Assembly: GCA_025356295.1 (NCBI GenBank)
Contig: JANXUJ010000213.1
Location: forward strand, 1 to 40,531
Origin: Cyanobacteriota bacterium
GTDB taxonomy: Bacteria; Cyanobacteriota; Cyanobacteriia; Pseudanabaenales; Pseudanabaenaceae
Direction: 5' to 3'
DNA length: 40,531 nucleotides
The notes under the pieces are model-generated. The model made no database searches. It was not told the origin of the DNA and worked only from the letters and a program-made list of their open reading frames with translations. This document shows, piece after piece, positions 7,048-15,801 of the stretch (positions are counted from its first letter, which is position 1; each line of letters opens with the position of its first letter). Made by a program: the position numbers and the translations under genes.

Positions 7048-8349
7048 CTATAGGGTCAGAGCCTGTGGATTAGTTTCAATCAGTTTGGCTAAGTCCTGCA
7101 AGAATTGAGCAGCATGAGCACCATAAATCACACGGTGATCAGCGGTGAGATTTACTTGCATCTGGCTGCTGACTTTGATTGCGCCATCTTTGGTCGCCAC
7201 AACTTGAGGACGCGATCCACCAACTGCGAGAATTGCGCCAGTACCAGGAGGCAAAATTGCATCAAAGCGATCTACACCAAACATACCCAAGTTGGAAATC
7301 GTAAATGTGCCAGAGTTATATTCATCAGGCTGTAATTGTTTGGCACGAGCGCGCTCAACTAATCCTTTCCAGTTGCGAGAGAGACTATACAAGTCAGTCT
7401 GATCAGCGTTTTGCAATACGGGCGTAATCAAACCGCCGTCATCCATCGCTACCGCCACAGCGACATTGATGTTGCTCTTGTACTCGATACCGCGATCACT
7501 ATAACTGGCATTAATCAGAGGATGCTTTTGCAAAGCGATCGCTACCGCTTTGGCTAGTAAGGCGGTCATGGTCACGCCCTTAGGCTTGACTTGCTTATAA
7601 AGTGCATCTAGTGCATCAGTGGTAATCGTATAGCCCACACGGAACACAGGCACTGATAGGCTCATGTTCATGTTGTTGATCACCGCCTTTTGCATGGTGG
7701 TCAGTGGCTGAGAAGTACCTAGTGCGACAGGTGTAGATGTTTTTGCTGTAGGAGCAGCTTTAGCAGATGGCGCGACAGCAGCAGTTGCGTTCACAGTTGC
7801 TAAGCTTGCGATCGCTGGTTTTAAGAACATTTCTACGTCTTCGGCAGTGACTCTTCCATTTGGTCCAGTACCTGTGATCTTGGCTAAGTCAACACCATTA
7901 TCTTTAGCAATGCGTTTGGCTCTGGGCGATACGATTTGCCGACCTGACGATGTCGGTTCAGATTTGCGAGGTGTCGATACAACTACATCAGGGATCGAGG
8001 CAACAGCAGCAGCCGTTGGAGCGGCGACTAACTTAGCGGGTGGCTCTTCAGATTGTTGCGCAGGAGTGGAGCCACCCACTGCTTTTTGCTTAGCTTCTTC
8101 AATTTCTTCTTTTGTTTCCGCAACATAAGCGATCGCCGAACCAACTGGGGCAGACTCACCTGCGGAAGTGATGATTACACCGAGATAGCCTTCATAAAAA
8201 CTTTCGACATCCATGTCCGCTTTGTCAGACTCTACGACCACGACAGTTTCGCCTTTTTCTACCTTGTCCCCAGGGGATTTCAGCCAAGAGGTGATTTTTC
8301 CTTCGGTCATGGTGGAACTAAGCGCGGGCATGAAAATTTCGTAAATCAT
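7048..8349 (-). CDS. pdhC: dihydrolipoamide acetyltransferase, E2 of pyruvate dehydrogenase
   Basis: The 433-residue protein has a lipoyl domain at residues 1-78 with ESDKADMDVES (lipoyl Lys43) and an Ala/Pro/Thr-rich linker. A peripheral-subunit binding domain follows at about 139-172 (SPRAKRIAKDNGVDL...GTGPNGRVTAEDV), then a C-terminal catalytic domain with ADHRVIYGAHAA. The DHR-x-x-x-G catalytic His is present; the Tyr in place of the usual Asp is, as I recall, typical of cyanobacterial and plastid E2. The enzyme transfers the acetyl group from lipoate to CoA, making acetyl-CoA for lipid synthesis. It stands alone, with no E1 or E3 gene nearby, as is usual in cyanobacteria. Confidence 0.92.
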   Translation of the reverse strand: MIYEIFMPALSSTMTEGKITSWLKSPGDKVEKGETVVVVESDKADMDVESFYEGYLGVIITSAGESAPVGSAIAYVAETKEEIEEAKQKAVGGSTPAQQSEEPPAKLVAAPTAAAVASIPDVVVSTPRKSEPTSSGRQIVSPRAKRIAKDNGVDLAKITGTGPNGRVTAEDVEMFLKPAIASLATVNATAAVAPSAKAAPTAKTSTPVALGTSQPLTTMQKAVINNMNMSLSVPVFRVGYTITTDALDALYKQVKPKGVTMTALLAKAVAIALQKHPLINASYSDRGIEYKSNINVAVAVAMDDGGLITPVLQNADQTDLYSLSRNWKGLVERARAKQLQPDEYNSGTFTISNLGMFGVDRFDAILPPGTGAILAVGGSRPQVVATKDGAIKVSSQMQVNLTADHRVIYGAHAAQFLQDLAKLIETNPQALTL

Positions 8350-8496
8350 AGGAAATTTATAAATATCTAGGTATTAATAAGTATTAATTTGTTGCAGAAC
8401 TAGCAAAATCAGCGTCTGAAGTTCAACGACTGAAGTTAGAGTGCTATCTCAGAAAGCCATTGTAAATCTTAACGTATTTGTGCGCCCTCTATGACC

Positions 8497-8528
8497 TAAG
8501 TAGCTCAGCATAATTGAAAACCAAAACT
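8497..8528 (+). repeat. palindromic repeat family, head half only (copy 1)
   Basis: TAAGTAGCTCAGCATAATTG is followed by AAAACCAAAAC, the conserved head of the repeat family described under findings. No hairpin or tail accompanies it. It ends at the stop codon of pcxA. The rest of the 8350-8527 gap holds no visible gene and presumably includes the promoter of the minus-strand E2 gene. Confidence 0.75.
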
Positions 8529-10063
8529 TATTCGCTCATTTCACGATAAATTGTGGCAGTGGCAGGTGAGGCTTGAGTAAGGTATTGGAAAATCCAAAAC
8601 TTGAACAAGCCATCAAGAAAGACGGGAACAGTTGAGATAAAAGCTTGCGCCAAAATTTTATTTTCAGGTAATCCAAAGTGGGCGAATAAAACTGTCAATA
8701 GAGCATCCCAGCCTTCGCTAGAGTGAAATCCCACAAAGGTATCAGTGGAAATGATAATCAAAAATGCTTTGGCATTGTCGTTAAGGCTATAAAGAGTTTC
8801 GTCAAAAAATTCTTTGATTGTGTTTAGTTCTTGACGACCTGAGAGCAGAAAAATATAAAAAACGAAAGCAGAAGTAACATCTGCTAATAAGTTCTTAATT
8901 CCATCCAGACTTTCAGCGTTATATTTATTTAAAATTTTGACTGATTCTTGCTGAATCAAAACTTCGAGTTCTTCTGGCGATCGCTTTTCAGGACGCTCAT
9001 TTGTCTTTTGTTCAGCCTTTTGTTCGATTTTCTCTTCAGCCTTTTGTTCAGTTTTCGCAGGTTCTTGACTAGCAAGCGATCGCTCTAGCATAATTGATTT
9101 GATCAAGTAATCAAACTCAATTTTTTCTTTGGCTGATTGCAATGCCTTAAAAGCTTTTTCCTCAATCGCAGGACTAAACTTAACGGTCATATTATTAGGA
9201 TCAACAAAGCTATTAATCATCGGGCTAAAGATTAATGCTTTTGATAAAAACTGGACTGAAATCACAGCTACTACGAGAATAATGATATAGCGCAAGGCTT
9301 GATTAATGCGTTTTCTGGACTGCCTTAATTCTTCAACAAGGTCTTTTTCATAGTCAACGTATGAGCCACTGAGATTTCGTTTGACGCGATCAAATGCTTT
9401 AAACAATGATCCGGGCAAAATACTTTTTTCGATCGGGGTGAGCGGTTTTTGGATACGTCTATTATTGTTTTTGGGTTTGCTATTGTTAAAAAGCTGAAAC
9501 TTCTCATCAGGTTCTCTTTCTTGTTCTGATTCTTCTTCTGAGGATTTTCTATCCGTGGAAGAGTTGTTATTAACTGGAGAATTGGCGGCAATATCAATAG
9601 TGCGAGGACGATCGCTTGATTCGTTATATTTCCCCAGCATGTAGTCGATAAATGCCAGTTTCTGATAAATAGAAAATCTGCGACTATTGCCACCCAGTTG
9701 ACTTGCCGATAATTGTCCATTACTGACAGGATCAAGACTCTGATTGTTAGGCGTATATTTTGCGATCGCTATATTTGCTTGGTTGCTAGAGCTTTGGGTC
9801 TGCAAATACGGTAACGCTGCACTTAGCTTATAAAAATTTAGACGAAGATTAATAATTCTGAGATATTTCTGAAGCTGTATCTCAAACACGCTAAATACAT
9901 TGCTGCTAAAAGTGCCATCGTTAGCAATCTTATTGCCATTGAAGTGTTCTTCCTCAATCTGCTTGATATTGACAGCTGCTTCAAAAGCCTCGTCAACTGA
10001 GCGCTCAGGAGTATTTTTGACCCAAGAAAGTATATTTTGTAGCGGTGATGAGTTTTGTTCCAT
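8528..10063 (-). CDS. pcxA: PcxA/CotA proton extrusion protein (CemA family)
   Basis: The C-terminal third carries the CemA domain: SAFVFYIFLLSGRQELNTI, then STDTFVGFHSSEGWDALL and FLDGLFKFWIFQYL, with about four hydrophobic segments from RYIIILVVAVISVQFL onward. The family is needed for light-induced proton extrusion and indirectly for inorganic carbon uptake. The start at ATG 10063 (MEQNSSPLQNILSWV) is chosen because the earlier in-frame codons give a non-conserved hydrophobic leader; this gives 511 residues. A charged low-complexity segment with repeated EQKAE units lies between membrane segments, making the protein longer than the roughly 420-470 residues I expect. The gap to the divergent cyclophilin gene (10064-10194) must hold both promoters. 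Confidence 0.88.
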   Translation of the reverse strand: MEQNSSPLQNILSWVKNTPERSVDEAFEAAVNIKQIEEEHFNGNKIANDGTFSSNVFSVFEIQLQKYLRIINLRLNFYKLSAALPYLQTQSSSNQANIAIAKYTPNNQSLDPVSNGQLSASQLGGNSRRFSIYQKLAFIDYMLGKYNESSDRPRTIDIAANSPVNNNSSTDRKSSEEESEQEREPDEKFQLFNNSKPKNNNRRIQKPLTPIEKSILPGSLFKAFDRVKRNLSGSYVDYEKDLVEELRQSRKRINQALRYIIILVVAVISVQFLSKALIFSPMINSFVDPNNMTVKFSPAIEEKAFKALQSAKEKIEFDYLIKSIMLERSLASQEPAKTEQKAEEKIEQKAEQKTNERPEKRSPEELEVLIQQESVKILNKYNAESLDGIKNLLADVTSAFVFYIFLLSGRQELNTIKEFFDETLYSLNDNAKAFLIIISTDTFVGFHSSEGWDALLTVLFAHFGLPENKILAQAFISTVPVFLDGLFKFWIFQYLTQASPATATIYREMSE

Positions 10064-10194
10064 AGTGAGGCGATCGCACAAGATGATGCAGTTTAGCAAA
10101 AACAACAAAAATAATAATTAAGCTTTTGCCTAGTCTAAGAGAGCGTAATTATTCAAAATGTCTCTTAGAGCAACAAAATGCAATAGCATTTTAA

Positions 10195-11334
10195 ATGGCT
10201 AGTTTAGTTTTGGGTGCAATGTTAAATCTTAATTTAGATCATATTCCTTATAGAGCTTGGTGGTTAAAGAGCTTGACAATTTGTGTCACCTGCTTTTTCA
10301 CTTTCTTAATAACTTTACTCGTGATCGCACCACAACCAAGCATGGCAGCATTGCCGACTAAAAGTGCGATTAAAGATGCAAGGATCATTTTGCGGAATGC
10401 GCTGCCAATTGATAATGAAACATTGCGCGATGTGCAGCTTACTTTGGAGCAGATGCCCCGTCAAGCTAATCTCAAGCGATGGAAAAACCTCAAAAGAGAT
10501 ATCGAAATTGTGGCTCAGACGTTAACTCAAAATCAGACGCAACTAATCTCTGAAGTTAATAGCGATCGCCAAGCCTTAGTAACAGAACATTTGACCAGTT
10601 TAGGCACAGCAATTGTGCCGCTACAAGAAGCGATCGCGGTTAAAGATCGCAACAGCGTTAAAGCCTTATCAGAAAAAGCCTTAGATTATGTTGGGTTAGT
10701 GGAAGCTGACCTGATTAAAGCTTTTCCCTTTGAAGTTCCTGCAAAATATGCTAGCTTGCCTCAACTTAAAGGTCGCGCCCTAGTCGAGCTATCCACCGAA
10801 AGAGGTAATGCCATCATTACTATTGATGGCTACAACGCCCCAGTCAATGCAGGTCAATTTGTCGATCTTGTCCAAAAGGGCTTTTATGATGGGCTGACTT
10901 TTACAAGAGCAGACGAAAATTATTATCTCCAGACAGGTGATCCCGATGGTGCGAGCGATGGTTATGTTGATCCTGCCACAGGCAAATATCGCACAGTCCC
11001 CATTGAAGTAAGACTACCCGATCAAAAATCTCCCACATATGGCAAAACTTTTGAAGAACTGGGCATGTCAGGAACATTACCAGTTCTACCTTTTGCAGCT
11101 TTTGGGACAGTGGCGATGGCACATCCAAATGAAGATGGAAATGCGGGTTCATCGCAGTTTTTTATCTACTTATTTGAGTCGGACTTGACTCCCGCAGGCT
11201 TAAATTTGCTAGATGGCAACTACACAGTTTTTGGTTATGTCACCGATGGCAAGGAGACTTTGGATAAACTAAGGTTGGGTGACAAAATTTTGTCGGCGCG
11301 TGTGATCAGTGGCGCTGAAAATCTTGTCAAATAA
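10195..11334 (+). CDS. thylakoid-lumen-type cyclophilin (TLP40/CYP38 homologue)
   Basis: The 379-residue protein begins with a long signal region whose hydrophobic core (ICVTCFFTFLITLLVIA) ends at SMAALP, so it is exported. A helical stretch with LKRWKNLKRDIEIVAQTL follows at about residues 55-170, then a divergent cyclophilin domain at about 190-375 with GFYDGLTFTRADENYYLQTGDP and NAGSSQFFIYL. This arrangement is that of plant CYP38/TLP40 and its cyanobacterial homologues, which assist photosystem II assembly in the lumen; some members have little isomerase activity. It is predicted to act in the lumen or periplasm. phoH follows after 41 bases. Confidence 0.85.
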   Translation: MASLVLGAMLNLNLDHIPYRAWWLKSLTICVTCFFTFLITLLVIAPQPSMAALPTKSAIKDARIILRNALPIDNETLRDVQLTLEQMPRQANLKRWKNLKRDIEIVAQTLTQNQTQLISEVNSDRQALVTEHLTSLGTAIVPLQEAIAVKDRNSVKALSEKALDYVGLVEADLIKAFPFEVPAKYASLPQLKGRALVELSTERGNAIITIDGYNAPVNAGQFVDLVQKGFYDGLTFTRADENYYLQTGDPDGASDGYVDPATGKYRTVPIEVRLPDQKSPTYGKTFEELGMSGTLPVLPFAAFGTVAMAHPNEDGNAGSSQFFIYLFESDLTPAGLNLLDGNYTVFGYVTDGKETLDKLRLGDKILSARVISGAENLVK

Positions 11335-11375
11335 TTCTTTAGAAATCACCAAAAAAAATCACCACTACTAACTTA

Positions 11376-12338
11376 ATGGTTACTCCCCGCATCGAACCGT
11401 ACATTTTTAGTCTGCCCACTCCGAGTAGTGCGATCGCTCTAGCGGGAACACGCGAGGAAAATCTAAAACTACTTGCTGAAGAGACAGGTGTACGGCTAGT
11501 TTTGCGGGGACAAGACCTATTGATCGATGGCAATGCCAAGCAAATCAACCTATGTGAACAGGTGATTAACGCCCTGAAACCGCTTTGGTCAAATGAAAAG
11601 ACGATCGCAGCGGTAGATATCTATGCGGCTCGTCAAGCGATCGCGGAAGAACGCTCTAGCGAATGGCGCGATCGCACTCCCATTTCACGCAATCGCCGAG
11701 GTGACGCAATCCAGCCGCGCACTTATCGCCAGCAGCAATATGTTCAAGCAATAGAAAACCACGATTTAATTTTTGGCGTTGGTCCCGCAGGTACAGGCAA
11801 AACATACCTCGCCGCCGTAGCCGCTGTGAGTGCTTTACAAAGCGGTAAATTTGAAAAGATTATCCTTACTCGTCCCGCCGTTGAAGCAGGCGAAAATCTC
11901 GGATTCTTGCCTGGAGATTTGCAGCAAAAAATCGATCCCTACCTGCGTCCACTCTATGACGCAATGAACGAAATGATCGGTGCGGACAAAGTACCACAGC
12001 TAATGGAGCGCGGCATTATCGAAGTCGCACCGCTTGCCTATATGCGTGGACGGACACTTAGTAATGCTTTTATCATTGTCGATGAAGCTCAAAACACAAC
12101 TGCGGTGCAGATGAAAATGGTCTTGACGCGCATCGGGTTTAAATCACGAATGGTGGTCACAGGCGATATTACTCAGATCGATTTACCGCGTCATCAAAAA
12201 TCTGGTCTGATCGTCGCCATGAATATTTTGCAGGGCGTTCAGGGTGTTTCTTTCAACTTATTTGATAAGTCTGATATCGTGCGTCATCCTTTAGTCCACA
12301 GCATTATTGCCGCTTATGAAAACGCCGAAAATGAGTAG
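11376..12338 (+). CDS. phoH: PhoH family ATPase
   Basis: The 320-residue protein has an N-terminal nucleic-acid-binding-like segment (about 15-75) and then a PhoH ATPase core: Walker A GPAGTGKT at about 136-143, LTRPAVEAGENLGFLPGD, Walker B FIIVDEAQN and VVTGDITQIDLP. The length is normal for the PhoH/YbeZ group, which are P-loop ATPases associated with RNA metabolism; their exact function is unsettled. The 3' end is close to or overlaps moaD: the preferred moaD start is 13 bases past the phoH stop. Confidence 0.92.
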   Translation: MVTPRIEPYIFSLPTPSSAIALAGTREENLKLLAEETGVRLVLRGQDLLIDGNAKQINLCEQVINALKPLWSNEKTIAAVDIYAARQAIAEERSSEWRDRTPISRNRRGDAIQPRTYRQQQYVQAIENHDLIFGVGPAGTGKTYLAAVAAVSALQSGKFEKIILTRPAVEAGENLGFLPGDLQQKIDPYLRPLYDAMNEMIGADKVPQLMERGIIEVAPLAYMRGRTLSNAFIIVDEAQNTTAVQMKMVLTRIGFKSRMVVTGDITQIDLPRHQKSGLIVAMNILQGVQGVSFNLFDKSDIVRHPLVHSIIAAYENAENE

Positions 12339-12351
12339 AGATATTAGAGAT

Positions 12352-12597
12352 ATGCAAGTCACCGTTAAGCTGTTTGCAATTTTTCAGGAAGTATTTGCCA
12401 CTGACGAGATACAAATCACGCTTGAGTCAGGTGCGCTCGTATCACAAATATTCGATCGCCTAGCCAGTCAAAAACCACAACTTGAGCAATGGCGATCGCT
12501 GACCCGCTATGCAATTAATCTCAGCTTCGCGGAACCGTATACGGTTCTAGAAGATGGCGATGAGGTTGCCCTCATCCCCCCAGTAAGCGGTGGTTAA
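12352..12597 (+). CDS. moaD: molybdopterin synthase small subunit MoaD
   Basis: With start ATG 12352 the protein has 81 residues, the normal MoaD size, beginning MQVTVKLFAIFQE. It ends in EVALIPPVSGG, whose terminal Gly-Gly is the site of thiocarboxylation. MoaD carries sulfur for MoaE to convert precursor Z into molybdopterin. An upstream in-frame ATG at 12307 overlaps phoH and is less likely. moaE is not in the window; moaB and a MOSC protein lie about 24 kb away. Its last 26 bases overlap the convergent DUF2949 gene. Confidence 0.88.
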   Translation: MQVTVKLFAIFQEVFATDEIQITLESGALVSQIFDRLASQKPQLEQWRSLTRYAINLSFAEPYTVLEDGDEVALIPPVSGG

Positions 12598-12832
12598 CAT
12601 CCATCCGCCCCTGACCAGACCAATCGCCAGTCCAATCAAGTAAGCCACTAAACTGCTGTAAATCAATAAAACTAAGCTGCAACAAAATCATTAGCAAAGG
12701 TCCTTCTTGGCGGGCTTGCCAACGTTTAGCCACTGCTAATTGTTCACGGTCAACCAGAGACGACTCAAGCAAGTGCTGCTCTAAATCTTCTTGATGATTA
12801 GCGATCGCGTATGTCTGGGATTGGTAACTCAT
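12572..12832 (-). CDS. DUF2949-type small protein
   Basis: The 86-residue protein starts at ATG 12832 (MSYQSQTYAIA); a TTG at 12841 is possible. The middle region, with SSLVDREQLAVAKRWQARQEGPLLMILLQLSFIDLQQFSGLLDW, resembles the small cyanobacterial family DUF2949 (helical, unknown function). About 19 residues beyond the conserved region are encoded partly by the complement of the moaD 3' end, including its Gly-Gly codons. That tail may be the by-product of a lost stop codon. Confidence 0.65.
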   Translation of the reverse strand: MSYQSQTYAIANHQEDLEQHLLESSLVDREQLAVAKRWQARQEGPLLMILLQLSFIDLQQFSGLLDWTGDWSGQGRMDVNHRLLGG

Positions 12833-13113
12833 GGAGATCAAATAACTATCTACTTAAGCAATTTTGATTAGTAGCGTAGCGCAACTTACCACATCTATCA
12901 ACGTTCGTCAAACTTTTTTTATGATTACAGCACTTTTAAAAATCTCTCTGCGTTTTACGTCTGCGGTGTAGGCATGGCAGATATTCGAGATGCTTGCTGT
13001 GCCTAATTATAAATTTCACGCAAAACTAAGTAGTTATGTTTAAATTAATATAATCATCAGATCGTGTTTTTGATACTTGTAACAATTTACATTGCTACAA
13101 CAAGCCTGACTAC

Positions 13114-14787
13114 ATGAACAACACCAAAATTTCTGAACATATAATCTCTGAACATATATCTGTGAAAGACTTGAACACGCTTCAGCAAGAAGTCAAAAGT
13201 CTCCGAATGGAAATCAGCCGACTTCAAATGGAAAACTGCGATCTAGAGAACTCTTTGTTAACCGCAGTAGAACATGGCGATCTAGTTGAAGATGAATTGC
13301 TAGAAGTCAATAAAAAATTAAAAGGTGAGATCATTGAACGCAAAATGGCACAAGCCACCTTGCAATCAATTTTAGAAATTGTCTATCGCGATAAAAATGA
13401 TTTGGAAATCATGCTGGCAACAGCAACTGAGCATGGTGATGTAATCGAATACGAGCAGTACAATCGCGCCGTCGAAGCTATGCGTGAAAGTGAAGAACAG
13501 CTAAGACAACAAGCAAGTTTATTAGAACATCGTGTCGAGCAACGTACTCGTGAACTAAATGAAGCTAAAGAGATTGCAGAGGCAGCAAGTCTTTCTAAAG
13601 CCGCATTTTTAGCAAATATGAGCCACGAGTTAAGAACCCCTCTCAACGCGATTCTTGGCTTTGCTCAGCTTATGCTCTACGACCAAGAGTTAAATGAGCA
13701 GCACCAAAATGACTTACAAACGATCTGTAACAGTGGAAATCATCTCCTAACTATGATCAATGACATTTTAGAAATGTCAAGACTGGAAGCTGGAGGCGTA
13801 CTTTTGAGAGAAAAAGAATGTTATCTCTATGACATCGTTGATACAGCGAGAGACATGTTAGCGTTAAAAGCAGATGAGAAAAAATTATTATTTGATTTTA
13901 ATATCCATCCAGATAGCCCTGAATATATCTATTTAGATGACGGTAAGTTGCGTCAAATCTTAATTAATTTGATTAGCAATGCAATTAAGTTTACTGATGC
14001 GGGACATGTTTATATTCGTGTCTTTCCTGAAGGTCTGCAATCAATAGATCAACAAATAGATCAAGAATCCTCTAAAGATCATCGCTTTCTTTGTTTTGAA
14101 GTAGAAGACACTGGTTTAGGTATCTCCGAATTGGAAACACTAACTTTATTCCAGCCTTTTGTGCAGACAGATTCGGGTAGGCGATCGCAAGAGGGTACTG
14201 GCTTAGGCTTATCGATTAGTTACAACTATGTAAAGCTAATGGATGGTCAGATGTCGGTCACTAGCAAAGTTGGATCGGGTTCCACTTTTAGATTTACTAT
14301 CCCAATTAAATCCTTGGATTTATTCTCTAAGGATGCGCCGATTAAATCAACAAATCGCGTTATCGGAATTGAGAAAAGCCAGCCACCTTATCGCATCTTA
14401 ATCGCCGAAGATGTTCGTTTAAATCGACAGCTACTAACCAGAATCTTGTTGCCTTTGGGTTTTGAAGTGCGCGAAGTTAGTAACGGGCAAGATGCGATCG
14501 CCGTTTGGCAGTCTTGGTCACCACATTTAATCTGGATGGATGTAAGGATGACAATTTTAAATGGTCATGAAGCGACAGCAGCGATTAGAGGAATTGAGTC
14601 CGAGAGAGGAATATCGGCATCTCAGAAAGTAAAAATTATCGCGTTGACGGCAAGCTTAGTTGATCTCAGAGAAGAAGACTTATATTTACATGGATTTGAT
14701 GGATTTTTATCCAAACCATTTACAGAAGACAAGCTTTTTGCAAGAATGTCTGAGCATCTGAAGTTGCAGTATATTTATAGTCATTAG
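13114..14787 (+). CDS. hybrid histidine kinase with C-terminal receiver
   Basis: The 557-residue protein has no transmembrane segment. An N-terminal coiled coil (about 15-155) contains two copies of a TAVEHGDLVEDE/TATEHGDVIEYE motif 53 residues apart, a linker motif common in cyanobacterial signalling proteins. Then come HisKA (FLANMSHELRTPLNAILG, His171), a HATPase domain (LINLISNAIKFTD, DTGLGIS, GTGLGLSI) and a C-terminal receiver domain with acidic ILIAED, phospho-acceptor WMDVRM and SKPF. No PAS, GAF or other sensor domain is seen, so it probably senses through a partner. The upstream gap 12842-13113 holds no visible gene. Confidence 0.9.
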   Translation: MNNTKISEHIISEHISVKDLNTLQQEVKSLRMEISRLQMENCDLENSLLTAVEHGDLVEDELLEVNKKLKGEIIERKMAQATLQSILEIVYRDKNDLEIMLATATEHGDVIEYEQYNRAVEAMRESEEQLRQQASLLEHRVEQRTRELNEAKEIAEAASLSKAAFLANMSHELRTPLNAILGFAQLMLYDQELNEQHQNDLQTICNSGNHLLTMINDILEMSRLEAGGVLLREKECYLYDIVDTARDMLALKADEKKLLFDFNIHPDSPEYIYLDDGKLRQILINLISNAIKFTDAGHVYIRVFPEGLQSIDQQIDQESSKDHRFLCFEVEDTGLGISELETLTLFQPFVQTDSGRRSQEGTGLGLSISYNYVKLMDGQMSVTSKVGSGSTFRFTIPIKSLDLFSKDAPIKSTNRVIGIEKSQPPYRILIAEDVRLNRQLLTRILLPLGFEVREVSNGQDAIAVWQSWSPHLIWMDVRMTILNGHEATAAIRGIESERGISASQKVKIIALTASLVDLREEDLYLHGFDGFLSKPFTEDKLFARMSEHLKLQYIYSH

Positions 14788-14798
14788 TCATTAACTGA

Positions 14799-14845
14799 AA
14801 CCAGAGATCAGGAGAATGCAACGTACTCTTCTGATCTCTGGTTTT
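14799..14845 (+). terminator. terminator of the hybrid kinase gene
   Basis: A perfect 14-bp stem (14799-14812 with 14832-14845, AAACCAGAGATCAG) has a 19-base loop and ends in GGTTTTG. Confidence 0.75.
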
Positions 14846-14877
14846 GATGTCAACCTTCTACTATTGATACTTTTACA

Positions 14878-15639
14878 ATGCGCCTCCAACCTTATTTACT
14901 ATCAGCCTTAGTTGCACTCTTACTGATTGTCACGAGTTGTGCTTCTTCAGGACAATCGGCAAATGCCCAACTCTCGGATGCTCAATTTGAGAGTAAAGTT
15001 TTAGAGATTATTCGTAAGAATCCCCAAGTGATTTTAGACTCGGTGCAGTCTTATCAAAGATCACAGGCTCAACAAGGAGAGCAGTTACGCGATAAGGTGT
15101 TATCGCAAATTCGCCAAGAGCCACGTCTGTTGCTTCGCAATTCACCTGTGACAGGTTCATCTAGCCAAAAAATTATTGTGGCGGAGTTCTCTGATTTTCA
15201 ATGTCCTTATTGTGCTAAAGCTCAGGTGGTTGTGAAAGAATTTATGACCAGAAATCAGGGTGATGTGACTTTAGTATTTAAGCATTTTCCGCTTACAGAG
15301 ATTCATCAACAAGCTGAACCTGCGGCTCTCGCTGCTTGGGCTGCAACAGAGCAGGGTAAGTTTTGGGAGTATCATGATGCTCTATTTGAGCAGCAAGGTA
15401 AGCTTGGTGATGAGCTTTATCTTGAACTTGCCAATAATCTCAAACTTGATGTTGAGAGATTCAATCGCGATCGCCAAAGTCCAGAAGCAAAGGCAGCTAT
15501 TAAAAAAGATTTTGAACTTGGCAAGTCTTTAGGAGTACGCGGTACACCTTCGTTTGTGGTGAATGGGATATTTCTATCTGGAGCGCCAACTGTTAAGGAT
15601 TTGGAAGAGCTAGTCGCGCAAGTCAAGGCTGGCAAATAG
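14878..15639 (+). CDS. DsbA-like thioredoxin-fold lipoprotein
   Basis: The 253-residue protein has a signal peptide ending in the lipobox VTSC (lipidated Cys21). It is predicted to be anchored to a membrane facing the periplasm or thylakoid lumen. The active site is CPYC (Cys109, Cys112) in VAEFSDFQCPYCAKAQ, and the cis-Pro loop is GVRGTPSFVVNG, as in DsbA/BdbD proteins that form or isomerise disulfides outside the cytoplasm. The 60-residue segment before the fold is helical. It ends nine bases before a palindromic repeat that can act as its terminator. Confidence 0.88.
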   Translation: MRLQPYLLSALVALLLIVTSCASSGQSANAQLSDAQFESKVLEIIRKNPQVILDSVQSYQRSQAQQGEQLRDKVLSQIRQEPRLLLRNSPVTGSSSQKIIVAEFSDFQCPYCAKAQVVVKEFMTRNQGDVTLVFKHFPLTEIHQQAEPAALAAWAATEQGKFWEYHDALFEQQGKLGDELYLELANNLKLDVERFNRDRQSPEAKAAIKKDFELGKSLGVRGTPSFVVNGIFLSGAPTVKDLEELVAQVKAGK

Positions 15640-15647
15640 TTCTCCTT

Positions 15648-15724
15648 AAAACCTAGAAGCATGGATCGCATAGCGGGCAATCCATGCTTCTAGGTTTTGG
15701 TTTTTAATTATGCTGAGCTATTTA
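15648..15724 (-). repeat. palindromic repeat family, hairpin plus head (copy 2)
   Basis: A perfect 19-bp stem (15648-15666 with 15680-15698), containing CTAGAAGCATGGAT and its complement, is followed by GGTTTTTAATTATGCTGAGC. On the minus strand this reads as the family head TAGCTCAGCATAATTAAAAA. Placed right after the DsbA-like gene, it also serves as a terminator with the T-rich run after the stem. Confidence 0.88.
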
Positions 15725-15801
15725 TTAAAGTGAGCATTATTAGAGTGAGCAAAGCCCACTCTATTTAAATGTTTTTTAGATGGAACTTATTAGGCAAGTA
15801 A

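Noticed and set aside
8053..8370. Plus-strand ORFs of 93 and 105 codons opposite the E2 lipoyl domain and linker
   Set aside because: They are shadows of the real gene; no start signals and no recognisable protein.
12842..13113. Hidden small gene or RNA before the hybrid kinase
   Set aside because: Both strands were read; there are only short AT-rich palindromic bits and no convincing ORF, terminator or known RNA motif.
15648..15724. CRISPR-like array formed by repeated palindromes
   Set aside because: The copies are dispersed over 30 kb without regular spacers or cas genes; they are interspersed repeats.
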